DNA of 34,589 nt. Origin: Pseudonocardia sp. (lineage in GTDB: Bacteria > Actinomycetota > Actinomycetes > Mycobacteriales > Pseudonocardiaceae). Below are positions 14,595 through 22,269 of this stretch, one piece after another. The DNA lies in the NCBI RefSeq assembly GCF_025465255.1, contig NZ_JAODNI010000205.1, positions 1-34,589 of the forward strand, in the 5' to 3' direction. The notes under the pieces were generated by a model that was given only the letters and a program-made list of their open reading frames with translations, did no database searches and was not told where the DNA came from. How positions within the stretch are numbered: position 1 is the stretch's first letter; every line of letters starts with the position of its first letter. The translations under genes and the position numbers were made by a program.

Positions 14595-15044
14595 CTACAG
14601 CTCGGTGACCGAGCCACCGGCAGCGGCGATCTTCTCGCGGGCGGACCCGGAGAAGGCGTTCGCGCTGACGGTCAGCTTCACGCCGTCGAGGTCACCGGTC
14701 CCCAGCACCTTGACGGGTTGGTTCTTCCGAACGGCGCCGGCCGCGACCAGCTCCTCCGGCCCGACGGTGCCGCCCTCGGGGAAGAGGACCGCGAGGTCGC
14801 CGACGTTCACGACCTGGTACTCGACCCGGAAACGGTTCTTGAAGCCCTTGAGCTTGGGCAGCCGCATGTGCAGCGGCATCTGCCCGCCCTCGAAGGCCGG
14901 AGACACGTTCTTCCGGGCCTTGGTGCCCTTGGTACCACGACCGGCGGTCTTGCCCTTGCTGCCTTCACCGCGACCCACACGGGTCTTCGCGGTCTTGGCT
15001 CCGGGGGCCGGACGCAGGTGGTGGACCTTGATGGAGTCGGTCAT
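14595..15044 (-). CDS. rplO: 50S ribosomal protein L15 (uL15)
   Basis: L15 is a late-assembling large-subunit protein. The 149-aa product has the Gly/Lys-rich N-terminus VGRGEGSKGKTAGRGTKGTK, then ARKNVSPAFEGGQMPLHMRL and the C-terminal block VKVLGTGDLDGVKLTVSANA. The ATG at 15044 overlaps the rpmD stop by one base (TGATG); the reading frame extends upstream but into rpmD. Last gene of the spc block before secY. Confidence 0.97.
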   Translation of the reverse strand: MTDSIKVHHLRPAPGAKTAKTRVGRGEGSKGKTAGRGTKGTKARKNVSPAFEGGQMPLHMRLPKLKGFKNRFRVEYQVVNVGDLAVLFPEGGTVGPEELVAAGAVRKNQPVKVLGTGDLDGVKLTVSANAFSGSAREKIAAAGGSVTEL

Positions 15045-15244
15045 CAGGAGCTCACCTCCTCCACCGTCACGAGGTGCCGGACGGTGTTGATCATGCCGCG
15101 GACCTGGGCGTTGTCCGGCCACTCCGAGGACTGGCGGATCTTGCGCAGGCCGAGGGCCTTGAGGGTCTCGCGCTGGTTCGCCTTGCCACCGATGGCGCTG
15201 CGAACCTGCGTGACCTTGAGCTTGCCCGTCGTCGAGTCAGCCAT
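15044..15244 (-). CDS. rpmD: 50S ribosomal protein L30 (uL30)
   Basis: Small large-subunit protein of 66 aa: KLKVTQVRSAIGGKANQRET, LKALGLRKIRQSSEWPDNAQ and RGMINTVRHLVTVEEV match bacterial L30. The ATG at 15244 shares a base with the rpsE stop. One-base overlaps on both sides indicate coupled translation. Confidence 0.97.
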   Translation of the reverse strand: MADSTTGKLKVTQVRSAIGGKANQRETLKALGLRKIRQSSEWPDNAQVRGMINTVRHLVTVEEVSS

Positions 15245-15870
15245 CACGACCTCGCAGCCTGAGCGGCGGCCGCACGGGCCCGCATCATCTGCGCGGGAGC
15301 GACGTCCTCGAGCGGCAGGCCACGGCGTGCCGCGACCTCCTCGGGACGCTGGATCATCTTCAGCGCGGCCACCGTGGCGTGCACGACGTTGATCGCGTTG
15401 TCGCTGCCCAGGCTCTTCGACAGGATGTCGTGGATGCCGGCGCACTCCAGGACGGCGCGCACCGGACCACCGGCGATGACACCGGTACCGGGGCTGGCCG
15501 GGCGGAGCAGGACGACACCCGCGGCCGCCTCACCCTGGACACGGTGCACGATGGTGCCGCCGATGCGGGGGACGCGGAAGAAGTTCTTCTTCGCCTCCTC
15601 CACGCCCTTGGCGATCGCCGCCGGCACCTCCTTGGCCTTGCCGTAGCCGACGCCCACCAGGCCGTCGCCGTCGCCGACGATCATCAGCGCGGTGAAGCTG
15701 AAGCGCCGACCACCCTTGACGACCTTGGCGACGCGGTTGATCGTCACCAGCCGCTCGATGTACGGGGTCTTGTCCTGGGCCGCCCCGCCACGGCCTCCGT
15801 CACGGCGGTCCCGGCGGTCGTTGCTTCCGCCACCGGGCCCTCCGCCTTCGCGCCGCGTACGTCCCGGCAT
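15244..15870 (-). CDS. rpsE: 30S ribosomal protein S5 (uS5)
   Basis: S5 lines the mRNA entry site and affects decoding accuracy. The 208-aa protein begins with about 35 Gly/Arg-rich residues (MPGRTRREGGGPGGG...), an actinobacterial-style extension. It then has the S5 domain: ERLVTINRVAKVVKGGRRFS, FTALMIVGDGDGLVGVGYGK and VRAVLECAGIHDILSKSLGS. The start at 15870 is favoured over upstream in-frame starts, which carry no conserved sequence. It lies 31 nt after rplR and overlaps rpmD by one base. Confidence 0.96.
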   Translation of the reverse strand: MPGRTRREGGGPGGGSNDRRDRRDGGRGGAAQDKTPYIERLVTINRVAKVVKGGRRFSFTALMIVGDGDGLVGVGYGKAKEVPAAIAKGVEEAKKNFFRVPRIGGTIVHRVQGEAAAGVVLLRPASPGTGVIAGGPVRAVLECAGIHDILSKSLGSDNAINVVHATVAALKMIQRPEEVAARRGLPLEDVAPAQMMRARAAAAQAARS

Positions 15871-15901
15871 CAGACGGTCCCTTCCATCTCGAACTTGTCC
15901 A

Positions 15902-16306
15902 TCAGAACTCGAGGCCTCCCTCACGGGCGGCGTCCGCGAGCGCCGCGATGCGGCCGTGGTAGTCGTAGCCACCCCGGTCGAACACGACCGCGCTCACGCC
16001 GGCCTCCTTGGCGCGGCCGGCGATGAGCTCGCCGACCTTCGCCGCCTTGGCCTTCTTGTCGCCGTCCAGCGTGCGGATGTCCGCATCCAGCGTCGACGCC
16101 GAGGCCAGCGTGTGGCCGGTCAGGTCGTCGATCAGCTGCACGAACATGTGCCGCGAGCTGCGCTTGACGGCCAGCCGCGGGCGCTCGGCGCTGCCGCTGA
16201 TCTTCTTGCGGAGCCGTGCGTGGCGGCGGGTCACCGACCGGCGACGGGTGGCGGACACCCGCGAGGCGGCGCGCTTCTTCGCCTTGGCAGAAATCGTCTC
16301 GGCCAT
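15902..16306 (-). CDS. rplR: 50S ribosomal protein L18 (uL18)
   Basis: L18 binds 5S rRNA with L5. The 134-aa protein has RRHARLRKKISGSAERPRLA, VKRSSRHMFVQLIDDLTGHT, LASASTLDADIR and the C-terminal VVFDRGGYDYHGRIAALADA. The ATG at 16306 overlaps the rplF stop as TGATG. A GTG one codon earlier (16309) is equally possible and would overlap as GTGA. Confidence 0.96.
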   Translation of the reverse strand: MAETISAKAKKRAASRVSATRRRSVTRRHARLRKKISGSAERPRLAVKRSSRHMFVQLIDDLTGHTLASASTLDADIRTLDGDKKAKAAKVGELIAGRAKEAGVSAVVFDRGGYDYHGRIAALADAAREGGLEF

Positions 16307-16845
16307 CACTTACCCGTCTTTCCGACCTTGCGGCGGATCGTCTCGCCGGAGTAACGCACGCCCTTGCCCTTGTACGGGTCGGGCTTGCGCAGCTTCCGGA
16401 TGTTGGCGGAGATCTCCCCGACCAACTGCTTGTCGATACCCGAGACGGAGAACCGGGTGGGCGACTCCACCGTGAAGGTGATGCCCTCCGGCGCCTCGAT
16501 CACGACGGGGTGGCTGAAGCCGAGCGCGAACTCGAGGTTCCCGCCCTTCAGCGCGACGCGGTAACCGACACCGTGGATCTCGAGCTTCTTCTCGTAGCCG
16601 TTGGTGACACCAACGACGAGGTTGTTCACGAGCGTGCGCGAGAGGCCGTGGTAGGCCTTCGTCTTGCGCTCGTCGTCCGGCCGCTTGACCAGAACCGTGC
16701 CGTCGTCGTCGCGCTCGACCGTGATCGGCTCGATCACGGTGTGCGACAGGGTGCCCTTGGGGCCCTTGACGGTGACCGTGCGGCCCTCGATCGACACGTC
16801 GACGCCGGACGGAACGGCGATCGGCAGCTTCCCGATACGGGACAT
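16306..16845 (-). CDS. rplF: 50S ribosomal protein L6 (uL6)
   Basis: L6 sits near the factor-binding site of the large subunit. The 179-aa protein shows MSRIGKLPIAVPSGVDVSIE, VTVKGPKGTLSHT, GVGYRVALKGGNLEFALGFS and the C-terminal signature RKPDPYKGKGVRYSGETIRR. It follows rpsH by 15 nt and overlaps rplR by one base. Confidence 0.97.
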   Translation of the reverse strand: MSRIGKLPIAVPSGVDVSIEGRTVTVKGPKGTLSHTVIEPITVERDDDGTVLVKRPDDERKTKAYHGLSRTLVNNLVVGVTNGYEKKLEIHGVGYRVALKGGNLEFALGFSHPVVIEAPEGITFTVESPTRFSVSGIDKQLVGEISANIRKLRKPDPYKGKGVRYSGETIRRKVGKTGK

Positions 16846-16860
16846 CGCTACTTCTCCCCT

Positions 16861-17259
16861 CTACCAGACGTAGGCGAGGACTTCCCCGCCCACGCCACTC
16901 CGGAACGCCTGCTTGTCGGTCATGAGCCCGTGGGACGTCGAGATGATCGCGACACCCAGGCCACCCAGAACGCGCGGCAGGTTGGTGGACTTTGCGTACA
17001 CACGCAGACCGGGCTTGGAGACCCGGCGCAGGCCGGCGATGCTCCGCTCGCGGTTGCGCCCGTACTTCAGCTCGACGACCAGGGCCTGGCCGACCTCTGC
17101 GTCCTCGGTGTGGTGGGCCGAGATGTAGCCCTCCTTCTGAAGGATCTCCGCGATGGCGACCTTCAGCTTGGAGTGGGGCATCACGACCTGGTCGTGATAG
17201 GCCGAGTTCGCGTTCCGCAGACGCGTGAGCATGTCTGCGATCGGATCGGTCATCGTCAT
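16861..17259 (-). CDS. rpsH: 30S ribosomal protein S8 (uS8)
   Basis: S8 binds helix 21 of 16S rRNA and in some bacteria represses the spc operon. The 132-aa protein reads MTMTDPIADMLTRLRNANSA, HSKLKVAIAEILQKEGYI, SKPGLRVYAKSTNLPRVLGG and GLGVAIISTSHGLMTDKQAF. The ATG at 17259 gives the standard length; a second ATG two codons later (17253) is possible. The 196-bp gap before it, between rpsN and rpsH, is the longest inside the S10-spc cluster and is highly structured. Confidence 0.97.
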   Translation of the reverse strand: MTMTDPIADMLTRLRNANSAYHDQVVMPHSKLKVAIAEILQKEGYISAHHTEDAEVGQALVVELKYGRNRERSIAGLRRVSKPGLRVYAKSTNLPRVLGGLGVAIISTSHGLMTDKQAFRSGVGGEVLAYVW

Positions 17260-17310
17260 GGTGGTATCTCTTTCCCGCCGTGGTTCCCGTGAGGGCCTGC
17301 GGCGACTGGT

Positions 17311-17437
17311 GCCACTTCGTGGCCTGTGCGCGGTACGTGGTGCGACCGCTCCGCGGTGCGGAGCGGGCGCTGTCCACCGCGCAGAGGGTGGATCTCCCGT
17401 GTGCGGTGAGTGGTGCCGTGGCACCACTCACCGCATA
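17311..17437 (-). promoter_or_regulatory. Perfect hairpins in the rpsN-rpsH gap
   Basis: In transcription order: a perfect 16-bp stem (17402-17417 with 17420-17435, core TGCGGTGAGTGGTGCC), extended by two more pairs to 17400/17437 with a very tight loop, 18 nt past the rpsN stop; a perfect 9-bp stem CCGCTCCGC/GCGGAGCGG (17346-17354, 17358-17366); and a small GCCAC/GTGGC stem (17311-17315, 17319-17323). They look like an internal terminator or attenuator, or an RNA processing site. No clear promoter is visible between them and rpsH. Confidence 0.6.
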
Positions 17438-17455
17438 CGGACAGCCTAGCTGCAG

Positions 17456-17641
17456 CTACCAGCTGCTCTTGTGCACACCCGGCAGCTCGCCCGCGTGCGC
17501 CATCTGGCGCACGCAGATGCGGCACAGGCCGAACTTGCGCAGCACGGCGCGCGGCCGGCCGCACTTCTGGCAGCGGGTGTAACCGCGGACCTTGAACTTC
17601 GGCGTCTTCTCCGCCTTGATCCGAAGCGCCTTCTTCGCCAT
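17456..17641 (-). CDS. rpsN: 30S ribosomal protein S14, zinc-binding short form
   Basis: Small-subunit head protein of 61 aa with the zinc ribbon Cys24-x2-Cys27 ... Cys40-x2-Cys43 (GYTRCQKCGRPRAVLRKFGL, CRICVRQMAHAGELPGVHKS). This is the type Z form; actinobacteria often have a zinc-free paralogue elsewhere for zinc limitation. It starts 1 nt after rplE ends. Confidence 0.97.
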   Translation of the reverse strand: MAKKALRIKAEKTPKFKVRGYTRCQKCGRPRAVLRKFGLCRICVRQMAHAGELPGVHKSSW

Positions 17642-17642
17642 C

Positions 17643-18206
17643 TCAGGCCTCCTTGAAGGGGAAGCCGAGCTGGCGCAGGAGCGCCCGGCCTTCCTCGTCC
17701 GTGGTCGCGGTGGTCACGACGGTGATGTCCATGCCACGCGGCCGGTCGATCGAGTCCGGGTCGATCTCGTGGAACATCGACTGCTCGTTGAGACCGAAGG
17801 TGTAGTTGCCCCGGCCGTCGAACTGGGTGGCCGAGAGCCCACGGAAGTCACGGATACGCGGCAGCGCGATGGTCAGCAGCCGGTCCAGGAACTCCCACAT
17901 CCGGTCGTTGCGAAGGGTGACCTTCGCGCCGATCGGTTGTCCCTCGCGCAGCTTGAACTGTGCGATGGACTTGGTCGCCCGGCGCATCAGCGGCTTCTGG
18001 CCGGTGATGGTGGCCAGGTCGCGCAGCGCGCCGTCGATCAGCTTCGAGTCACGGGCGGCGTCTCCGACACCCATGTTCACGACGACCTTCACGACGCCCG
18101 GGATCTGCATGACGTTCGAGTACTCGAACTGCTTCTGCAGCTCCGGCTTGATCTCGGCGACGTAGCGCGCCTTGAGGCGCGGCGCCGTCTTCTCAGCGGT
18201 GGTCAT
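17643..18206 (-). CDS. rplE: 50S ribosomal protein L5 (uL5)
   Basis: L5 binds 5S rRNA and contacts S13 and the P-site tRNA. The 187-aa protein shows LKARYVAEIKPELQKQFEYS, MQIPGVVKVVVNMGVGDAAR, TGQKPLMRRATKSIAQFKLR and RGMDITVVTTATTDEEGRAL. The ATG at 18206 (MTTAEKTAPRLK) is chosen since the frame further up overlaps rplX. Spacing of 1 nt to rplX and to rpsN indicates one operon. Confidence 0.97.
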   Translation of the reverse strand: MTTAEKTAPRLKARYVAEIKPELQKQFEYSNVMQIPGVVKVVVNMGVGDAARDSKLIDGALRDLATITGQKPLMRRATKSIAQFKLREGQPIGAKVTLRNDRMWEFLDRLLTIALPRIRDFRGLSATQFDGRGNYTFGLNEQSMFHEIDPDSIDRPRGMDITVVTTATTDEEGRALLRQLGFPFKEA

Positions 18207-18207
18207 C

Positions 18208-18534
18208 TCAGATCTCCTTCCCGGACTTGCGGGAGATCCGGACACGCTTCGCCTTGCCGTCCTCGGTCTCGACGACGGACTTGCCGATGCGAGTCGGCTT
18301 CCCGTCGGCGTCGACGACCATGACGTTGGAGACGTGGATTGCCGCCTCCTGGGTCACGATCCCGCCCGACTGGGCACCGCGCTGGTTCTGGCTCACCCGG
18401 GTGTGCTTCTTGATCCGGTTGACGCCCTCGACCAGGACGCGGTCGCGCTCCGGGTAGGCCTGGATGACCTTGCCCTTCGCTCCCTTGTCCTTACCCGCGA
18501 TCACCAGGACGGTGTCGCCCTTCTTGACCTTCAT
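18208..18534 (-). CDS. rplX: 50S ribosomal protein L24 (uL24)
   Basis: Assembly-initiating large-subunit protein of 108 aa. It opens with a KOW motif (MKVKKGDTVLVIAGKDKGAK then GKVIQAYPERDRVLVEGVN), followed by KKHTRVSQNQRGAQSGGIVT and the C-terminal GKAKRVRISRKSGKEI. It lies 1 nt from both rplN and rplE. Confidence 0.97.
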   Translation of the reverse strand: MKVKKGDTVLVIAGKDKGAKGKVIQAYPERDRVLVEGVNRIKKHTRVSQNQRGAQSGGIVTQEAAIHVSNVMVVDADGKPTRIGKSVVETEDGKAKRVRISRKSGKEI

Positions 18535-18535
18535 G

Positions 18536-18904
18536 TCAGAGCACCTCCGGGGCGAGGGAGATGATCCGCATGAACTTGCGGTCGCGCAGTTCGCGCCCGA
18601 CCGGGCCGAAGATGCGGGTCCCTCGCGGTTCGCCGTTGTCCTTGATCAGGACGGCGGCGTTCTCGTCGAACCGGATGTAGCTGCCGTCCGGGCGACGCCT
18701 CTCCTTGACCGTGCGCACGATGACCGCCTTGACGACGTCACCGCGCTTCACGCCGGCCGCGGGGATGGCGTCCTTCACGGTGGCGACGATGACGTCGCCG
18801 ATCCCCGCGTAGCGCCGCGCCGAACCGCCCAGCACCCGGATGCACAGGATCTCCTTGGCACCGGTGTTGTCCGCGACGCGCAGTCGCGACTCCTGCTGGA
18901 TCAC
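18536..18904 (-). CDS. rplN: 50S ribosomal protein L14 (uL14)
   Basis: Universal large-subunit protein that forms intersubunit bridges with 16S rRNA. The 122-aa product begins MIQQESRLRVADNTGAKEIL and continues with RRYAGIGDVIVATVKDAIP, VVKAVIVRTVKERRRPDGSY and GTRIFGPVGRELRDRKFMRI. The GTG at 18904 gives the exact family length and overlaps the rpsQ stop as GTGA, so the S10 and spc blocks are joined here without a gap. Confidence 0.97.
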   Translation of the reverse strand: MIQQESRLRVADNTGAKEILCIRVLGGSARRYAGIGDVIVATVKDAIPAAGVKRGDVVKAVIVRTVKERRRPDGSYIRFDENAAVLIKDNGEPRGTRIFGPVGRELRDRKFMRIISLAPEVL

Positions 18905-19170
18905 TTCGCCTTCTCCAGGATCTCGACCAGCCGCCACCGCTTGGTGGCCGACGTGGGCCGGGTCTCCATCAGCCGGACGCGGTCGCCCACGCCGGCCGTG
19001 TTGGCCTCGTCGTGCGCCTTGACCTTGCTGGTCCGGCGGATGACCTTGCCGTACAGCGGGTGCTTCACGCGGTCCTCGAGAGTGACCACGATGGTCTTGT
19101 CCATCTTGTCGGACACGACCAGGCCCTCGCGGACCTTCCGCTCCCCGCGCGTGCTGGTGTTCTCACTCAT
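18901..19170 (-). CDS. rpsQ: 30S ribosomal protein S17 (uS17)
   Basis: Primary 16S rRNA-binding OB-fold protein, 89 aa: REGLVVSDKMDKTIVVTLED, RVKHPLYGKVIRRTSKVKAH and the conserved core GVGDRVRLMETRPTSATKRW. It overlaps rpmC upstream (ATGA) and rplN downstream (GTGA), 4 nt each. Confidence 0.97.
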   Translation of the reverse strand: MSENTSTRGERKVREGLVVSDKMDKTIVVTLEDRVKHPLYGKVIRRTSKVKAHDEANTAGVGDRVRLMETRPTSATKRWRLVEILEKAK

Positions 19171-19403
19171 GCCGCGCCCTCATCGTCGCTCGGGGCGGCC
19201 GAGAGGCCCAGCTCGCGCTCACGCATGATCGTGTAGACCCGCGCGATGTCGTGCCGGACGGTACGCAGCCGCCGGTTGTTGTCCAGCTGCCCGGTCGCCA
19301 TCTGGAAGCGGAGGTTGAACAGCTCCTCCTTGGACTCCCGGACCCGCAGCACGAGCTCCTCGTCGCTCAGCTCACGCAGCTCGGCAGCAGTCGTGGCGGC
19401 CAT
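19167..19403 (-). CDS. rpmC: 50S ribosomal protein L29 (uL29)
   Basis: Small helical protein at the tunnel exit, 78 aa, part of the platform where trigger factor and SRP bind. ELRELSDEELVLRVRESKEE, LFNLRFQMATGQLDNNRRLR and VRHDIARVYTIMRERELGL match L29; the tail (SAAPSDDEGAA) is acidic. One-base overlap with rplP, four-base overlap with rpsQ. Confidence 0.97.
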   Translation of the reverse strand: MAATTAAELRELSDEELVLRVRESKEELFNLRFQMATGQLDNNRRLRTVRHDIARVYTIMRERELGLSAAPSDDEGAA

Positions 19404-19822
19404 CAGATGTCACCACCCTCACGGGTCACGATCCGGCACTTCATGGGCAGCTTGTGGATGGCGCGACGCAGGGCCTCGCGCGCGGTCTGCTCGTTCGGGT
19501 AGCTCATCTCGAAGAGCACCCGCCCGGGCTTCACGTTGGTCACCCACTTCTCGGGGGAACCCTTACCGGAACCCATGCGGGTCTCGGCGGGCTTCTTGGT
19601 CAGGGGGCGGTCCGGGAAGACGTTGATCCAGACCTTGCCACCACGCTTGATGTGCCGGTTGATCGCGATACGCGCCGACTCGATCTGGCGGTTGGTGACG
19701 TAGGCCGGCTCCAGCGCCTGGATCCCGAAGTCACCGAAGGTGACGCGGGTCCCACCGGTCGAGGCGCCCGTCCGGTGCGGACGGTGCTGCTTGCGGTGCT
19801 TGACTCTGCGTGGAATCAGCAT
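19403..19822 (-). CDS. rplP: 50S ribosomal protein L16 (uL16)
   Basis: L16 organises the A-site tRNA elbow region of the large subunit. The 139-aa protein has MLIPRRVKHRKQHRPHRTGA, RIAINRHIKRGGKVWINVFP, LTKKPAETRMGSGKGSPEKW and GRVLFEMSYPNEQTAREALR. It lies 3 nt after rpsC and shares one base with rpmC. Confidence 0.97.
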   Translation of the reverse strand: MLIPRRVKHRKQHRPHRTGASTGGTRVTFGDFGIQALEPAYVTNRQIESARIAINRHIKRGGKVWINVFPDRPLTKKPAETRMGSGKGSPEKWVTNVKPGRVLFEMSYPNEQTAREALRRAIHKLPMKCRIVTREGGDI

Positions 19823-19825
19823 GAC

Positions 19826-20662
19826 TCAGGACTCCCCACCGGCGTTCTCGGCCGGGGCCGAGTCCGCCTGCACGGCCGTCGCGGTGCCGCCACCGGACTG
19901 CTCCGCGGCGGCGCGCCCGGCGTCCGTGCTCGTGGCCGTGGTGCCGGACGAACCGGAACGGCGACGGGCGGGACGCTCGCGGCGGGGGCCACGGTCGCCG
20001 GACGGCGCGGCGGCGGGCGCGCCCTCACGGCGGCCCCCCACGACGTCACCCTTGTAGATCCAGACCTTCACGCCGATGCGGCCGAAGGAGGTACGGGCCT
20101 CGAAGAGGCCGTAGTCGATGTCCGCGCGCAGCGTGTGCAGCGGAACCCGACCCTCGCGGTAGAACTCCGAGCGCGACATCTCCGCGCCGCCGAGGCGACC
20201 GGAGCACTGCACACGGATCCCCTTGACCTGCGGCGAGCGCATGGCCGACTGGATGGCCTTACGCATCGCGCGCCGGAAGGCGACGCGGTTGGACAGCTGC
20301 TCGGCGACACCCTGTGCCACGAGCTGCGCGTCCGACTCGGAGTTCTTGACCTCGAGGATGTTGAGCTGGACCTGCTTCTTGGTCAGCTTCTCGAGGTTGC
20401 CTCGAATGCGGTCCGCCTCCGCGCCGCGCCGGCCGATCACGATGCCCGGACGCGCGGTGTGGATGTCCACCCGCACGCGGTCCCGGGTGCGCTCGATCTC
20501 GACCTTGGAGATGCCGGCCCGCTCCATGCCCTTGGCGAGCATCTTGCGGATCTCGACGTCCTCCTTGACGTACTCGGCGTACTGCTTGTCCGCGTACCAG
20601 CGGGACTTCCAGTCCGTGGTGATACCCAGACGGAACCCGTGCGGGTTGATCTTCTGCCCCAT
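19826..20662 (-). CDS. rpsC: 30S ribosomal protein S3 (uS3) with disordered C-terminal tail
   Basis: S3 shapes the mRNA entry channel. The 278-aa protein has MGQKINPHGFRLGITTDWKS, a KH domain (TARPGIVIGRRGAEADRIRG, about residues 69-88) and the C-terminal S3 domain (MRSPQVKGIRVQCSGRLGGA, GRVPLHTLRADIDYGLFEAR). Residues about 211-278 form a Gly/Ala/Arg/Ser-rich tail without visible fold, a length variation common in actinobacterial S3. One-base overlap with rplV. Confidence 0.97.
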   Translation of the reverse strand: MGQKINPHGFRLGITTDWKSRWYADKQYAEYVKEDVEIRKMLAKGMERAGISKVEIERTRDRVRVDIHTARPGIVIGRRGAEADRIRGNLEKLTKKQVQLNILEVKNSESDAQLVAQGVAEQLSNRVAFRRAMRKAIQSAMRSPQVKGIRVQCSGRLGGAEMSRSEFYREGRVPLHTLRADIDYGLFEARTSFGRIGVKVWIYKGDVVGGRREGAPAAAPSGDRGPRRERPARRRSGSSGTTATSTDAGRAAAEQSGGGTATAVQADSAPAENAGGES

Positions 20663-21087
20663 CAGCGGGCCCTTCCCTTCGCACCACGTGCGCCGCGTCC
20701 GGCCTTGGCGGGCCGCGACTCGAGCTCGACGGTGATGTGGCTCGTCCGCTTGCGGATGCGGTACGCACGCCCCTGGGCGCGCGGCCGGATCCGCTTGAGC
20801 GTCGGGCCCTCGTCGACCATGGCCACGGCGATCACGAGGGTCTCCGGGGCCAGGTCGAGGTTGTTCTCTGCGTTGGCCGCGGCGCTCGCCACGACCTTGG
20901 CCACGGGCTCCGCGGCGGCCTGCGGCGAGTACCGCAGGATCGCGAGGGCCTCGGCGACCGGCAGGCCACGGACCAGGTCGATCACACGCCGCACCTTCGT
21001 GGGCGACATGCGGACGAACCGGGCCTTGGCACGCGCACGAGGCAGCTCGAGCGCGGCGCCGGCGGTGTCCTGGGCTGTGTCAGCCAT
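20662..21087 (-). CDS. rplV: 50S ribosomal protein L22 (uL22)
   Basis: L22 lines the nascent-peptide tunnel; its loop is a known site of macrolide-resistance changes. The 141-aa protein shows ARFVRMSPTKVRRVIDLVRG, VASAAANAENNLDLAPETLV and the loop-plus-end KRIRPRAQGRAYRIRKRTSH, ITVELESR. The tail (KAGRGARGAKGRAR) is basic. It begins 35 nt after rpsS and overlaps rpsC by one base. Confidence 0.97.
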   Translation of the reverse strand: MADTAQDTAGAALELPRARAKARFVRMSPTKVRRVIDLVRGLPVAEALAILRYSPQAAAEPVAKVVASAAANAENNLDLAPETLVIAVAMVDEGPTLKRIRPRAQGRAYRIRKRTSHITVELESRPAKAGRGARGAKGRAR

Positions 21088-21122
21088 TGTTCTCCACCTC
21101 TCCTAGTCGCTACTCGGGCCGC

Positions 21123-21404
21123 TCAACGCCTGCGCGCTTTGCGGTCGTCCTTGATGTGGCCCCGGAACGTGCGGGTGGGAGCGAACTCCCCCAGCTTGTG
21201 GCCGACCATCGAGTCCGACACGAACACCGGCACGTGCTTGCGGCCGTCGTGCACCGCAATCGTGTGGCCGATCATGTCGGGGATGATGGTGGACCTACGG
21301 GACCAGGTCCGGATGACGGTCTTCTTGCCGGACTCGTTGAGAGCGTCCACCTTCTTGAGCAGGTGGTCGTCCACGAACGGGCCCTTCTTCAGGCTGCGCG
21401 GCAT
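21123..21404 (-). CDS. rpsS: 30S ribosomal protein S19 (uS19)
   Basis: Small-subunit head protein that contacts S13 and the A-site tRNA. The 93-aa product is standard: MPRSLKKGPFVDDHLLKKVD, VIRTWSRRSTIIPDMIGHTI, AVHDGRKHVPVFVSDSMVGH and KLGEFAPTRTFRGH. It lies 15 nt after rplB. Confidence 0.98.
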   Translation of the reverse strand: MPRSLKKGPFVDDHLLKKVDALNESGKKTVIRTWSRRSTIIPDMIGHTIAVHDGRKHVPVFVSDSMVGHKLGEFAPTRTFRGHIKDDRKARRR

Positions 21405-21419
21405 CTCTTACCTCCCTGC

Positions 21420-22253
21420 TCAGCGCTTCTTGCCGGTACGACGCCGGCGGACGATCAACTTGTCGGACGGCTTGGTGTGGCGGGTGCGGCCCTCGGGCTT
21501 GCCCGCGGGGTTGACCGGGTGGCGACCACCGGAGGTCTTGCCCTCACCACCACCGTGCGGGTGGTCGACCGGGTTCATGGCGACACCACGGACGGTCGGG
21601 CGCTTGCCCTTCCACCTCATGCGGCCGGCCTTGCCCCAGTTGATGTTGGAGTGCTCGGCGTTGCCCACCTCGCCGACGGTGGCCCGGCAGCGCACGTCGA
21701 CGTTGCGGATCTCACCGGACGGCATGCGCAGCTGCGCGTAGGGGCCGTCCTTGGCGACGAGCTGCACGCTCGAGCCGGCGGACCGCGCGATCTTCGCGCC
21801 GCCACCGGGGCGGAGCTCGATCGCGTGGATCACGGTGCCGGTCGGGATGTTGCGCAGCGGCAGGTTGTTGCCCACCTTGATGTCGGCCTTCGGGCCGGCC
21901 TCGACGACGTCGCCCTGCTTGAGCTTCGCCGGCGCGATGATGTAGCGCTTCTCGCCGTCGGCGTAGTGCAGCAGCGCGATGCGGGACGTGCGGTTGGGGT
22001 CGTACTCGATGTGAGCGACCTTGGCCGGCACGCCGTCCTTGTCGTTCCGCCTGAAGTCGATCAGGCGGTAGGCGCGCTTGTGACCGCCACCCTGGTGACG
22101 CGTGGTCACCCTTCCGTGGGCGTTACGGCCACCCTTGTTGTGCAGCGGGCGGATCAGCGACTTCTCGGGCGTCGACCGGGTGATCTCGGCGAAGTCGGAG
22201 ACGCTGGAGCCGCGACGGCCGGGGGTGGTCGGCTTGTACTTGCGGATTCCCAT
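21420..22253 (-). CDS. rplB: 50S ribosomal protein L2 (uL2)
   Basis: L2 is a large RNA-binding protein needed for subunit joining and peptidyl-transferase assembly. The 277-aa protein has MGIRKYKPTTPGRRGSSVSD, NAHGRVTTRHQGGGHKRAYR, GTVIHAIELRPGGGAKIARS and the highly conserved VRGVAMNPVDHPHGGGEGKT containing the functionally important histidine. It follows rplW by 16 nt. Confidence 0.98.
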   Translation of the reverse strand: MGIRKYKPTTPGRRGSSVSDFAEITRSTPEKSLIRPLHNKGGRNAHGRVTTRHQGGGHKRAYRLIDFRRNDKDGVPAKVAHIEYDPNRTSRIALLHYADGEKRYIIAPAKLKQGDVVEAGPKADIKVGNNLPLRNIPTGTVIHAIELRPGGGAKIARSAGSSVQLVAKDGPYAQLRMPSGEIRNVDVRCRATVGEVGNAEHSNINWGKAGRMRWKGKRPTVRGVAMNPVDHPHGGGEGKTSGGRHPVNPAGKPEGRTRHTKPSDKLIVRRRRTGKKR

Positions 22254-22269
22254 GGGTCTGCTCCTTTCC

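Noticed and set aside
12048..15392. Open frame of 1114 codons on the plus strand across map, adk, secY, rplO and rpmD.
   Set aside because: It runs opposite to well-identified genes; such long antisense frames arise from the GC-rich third codon positions. The translation is low-complexity and Arg/Asp/Gly-rich with no family motif.
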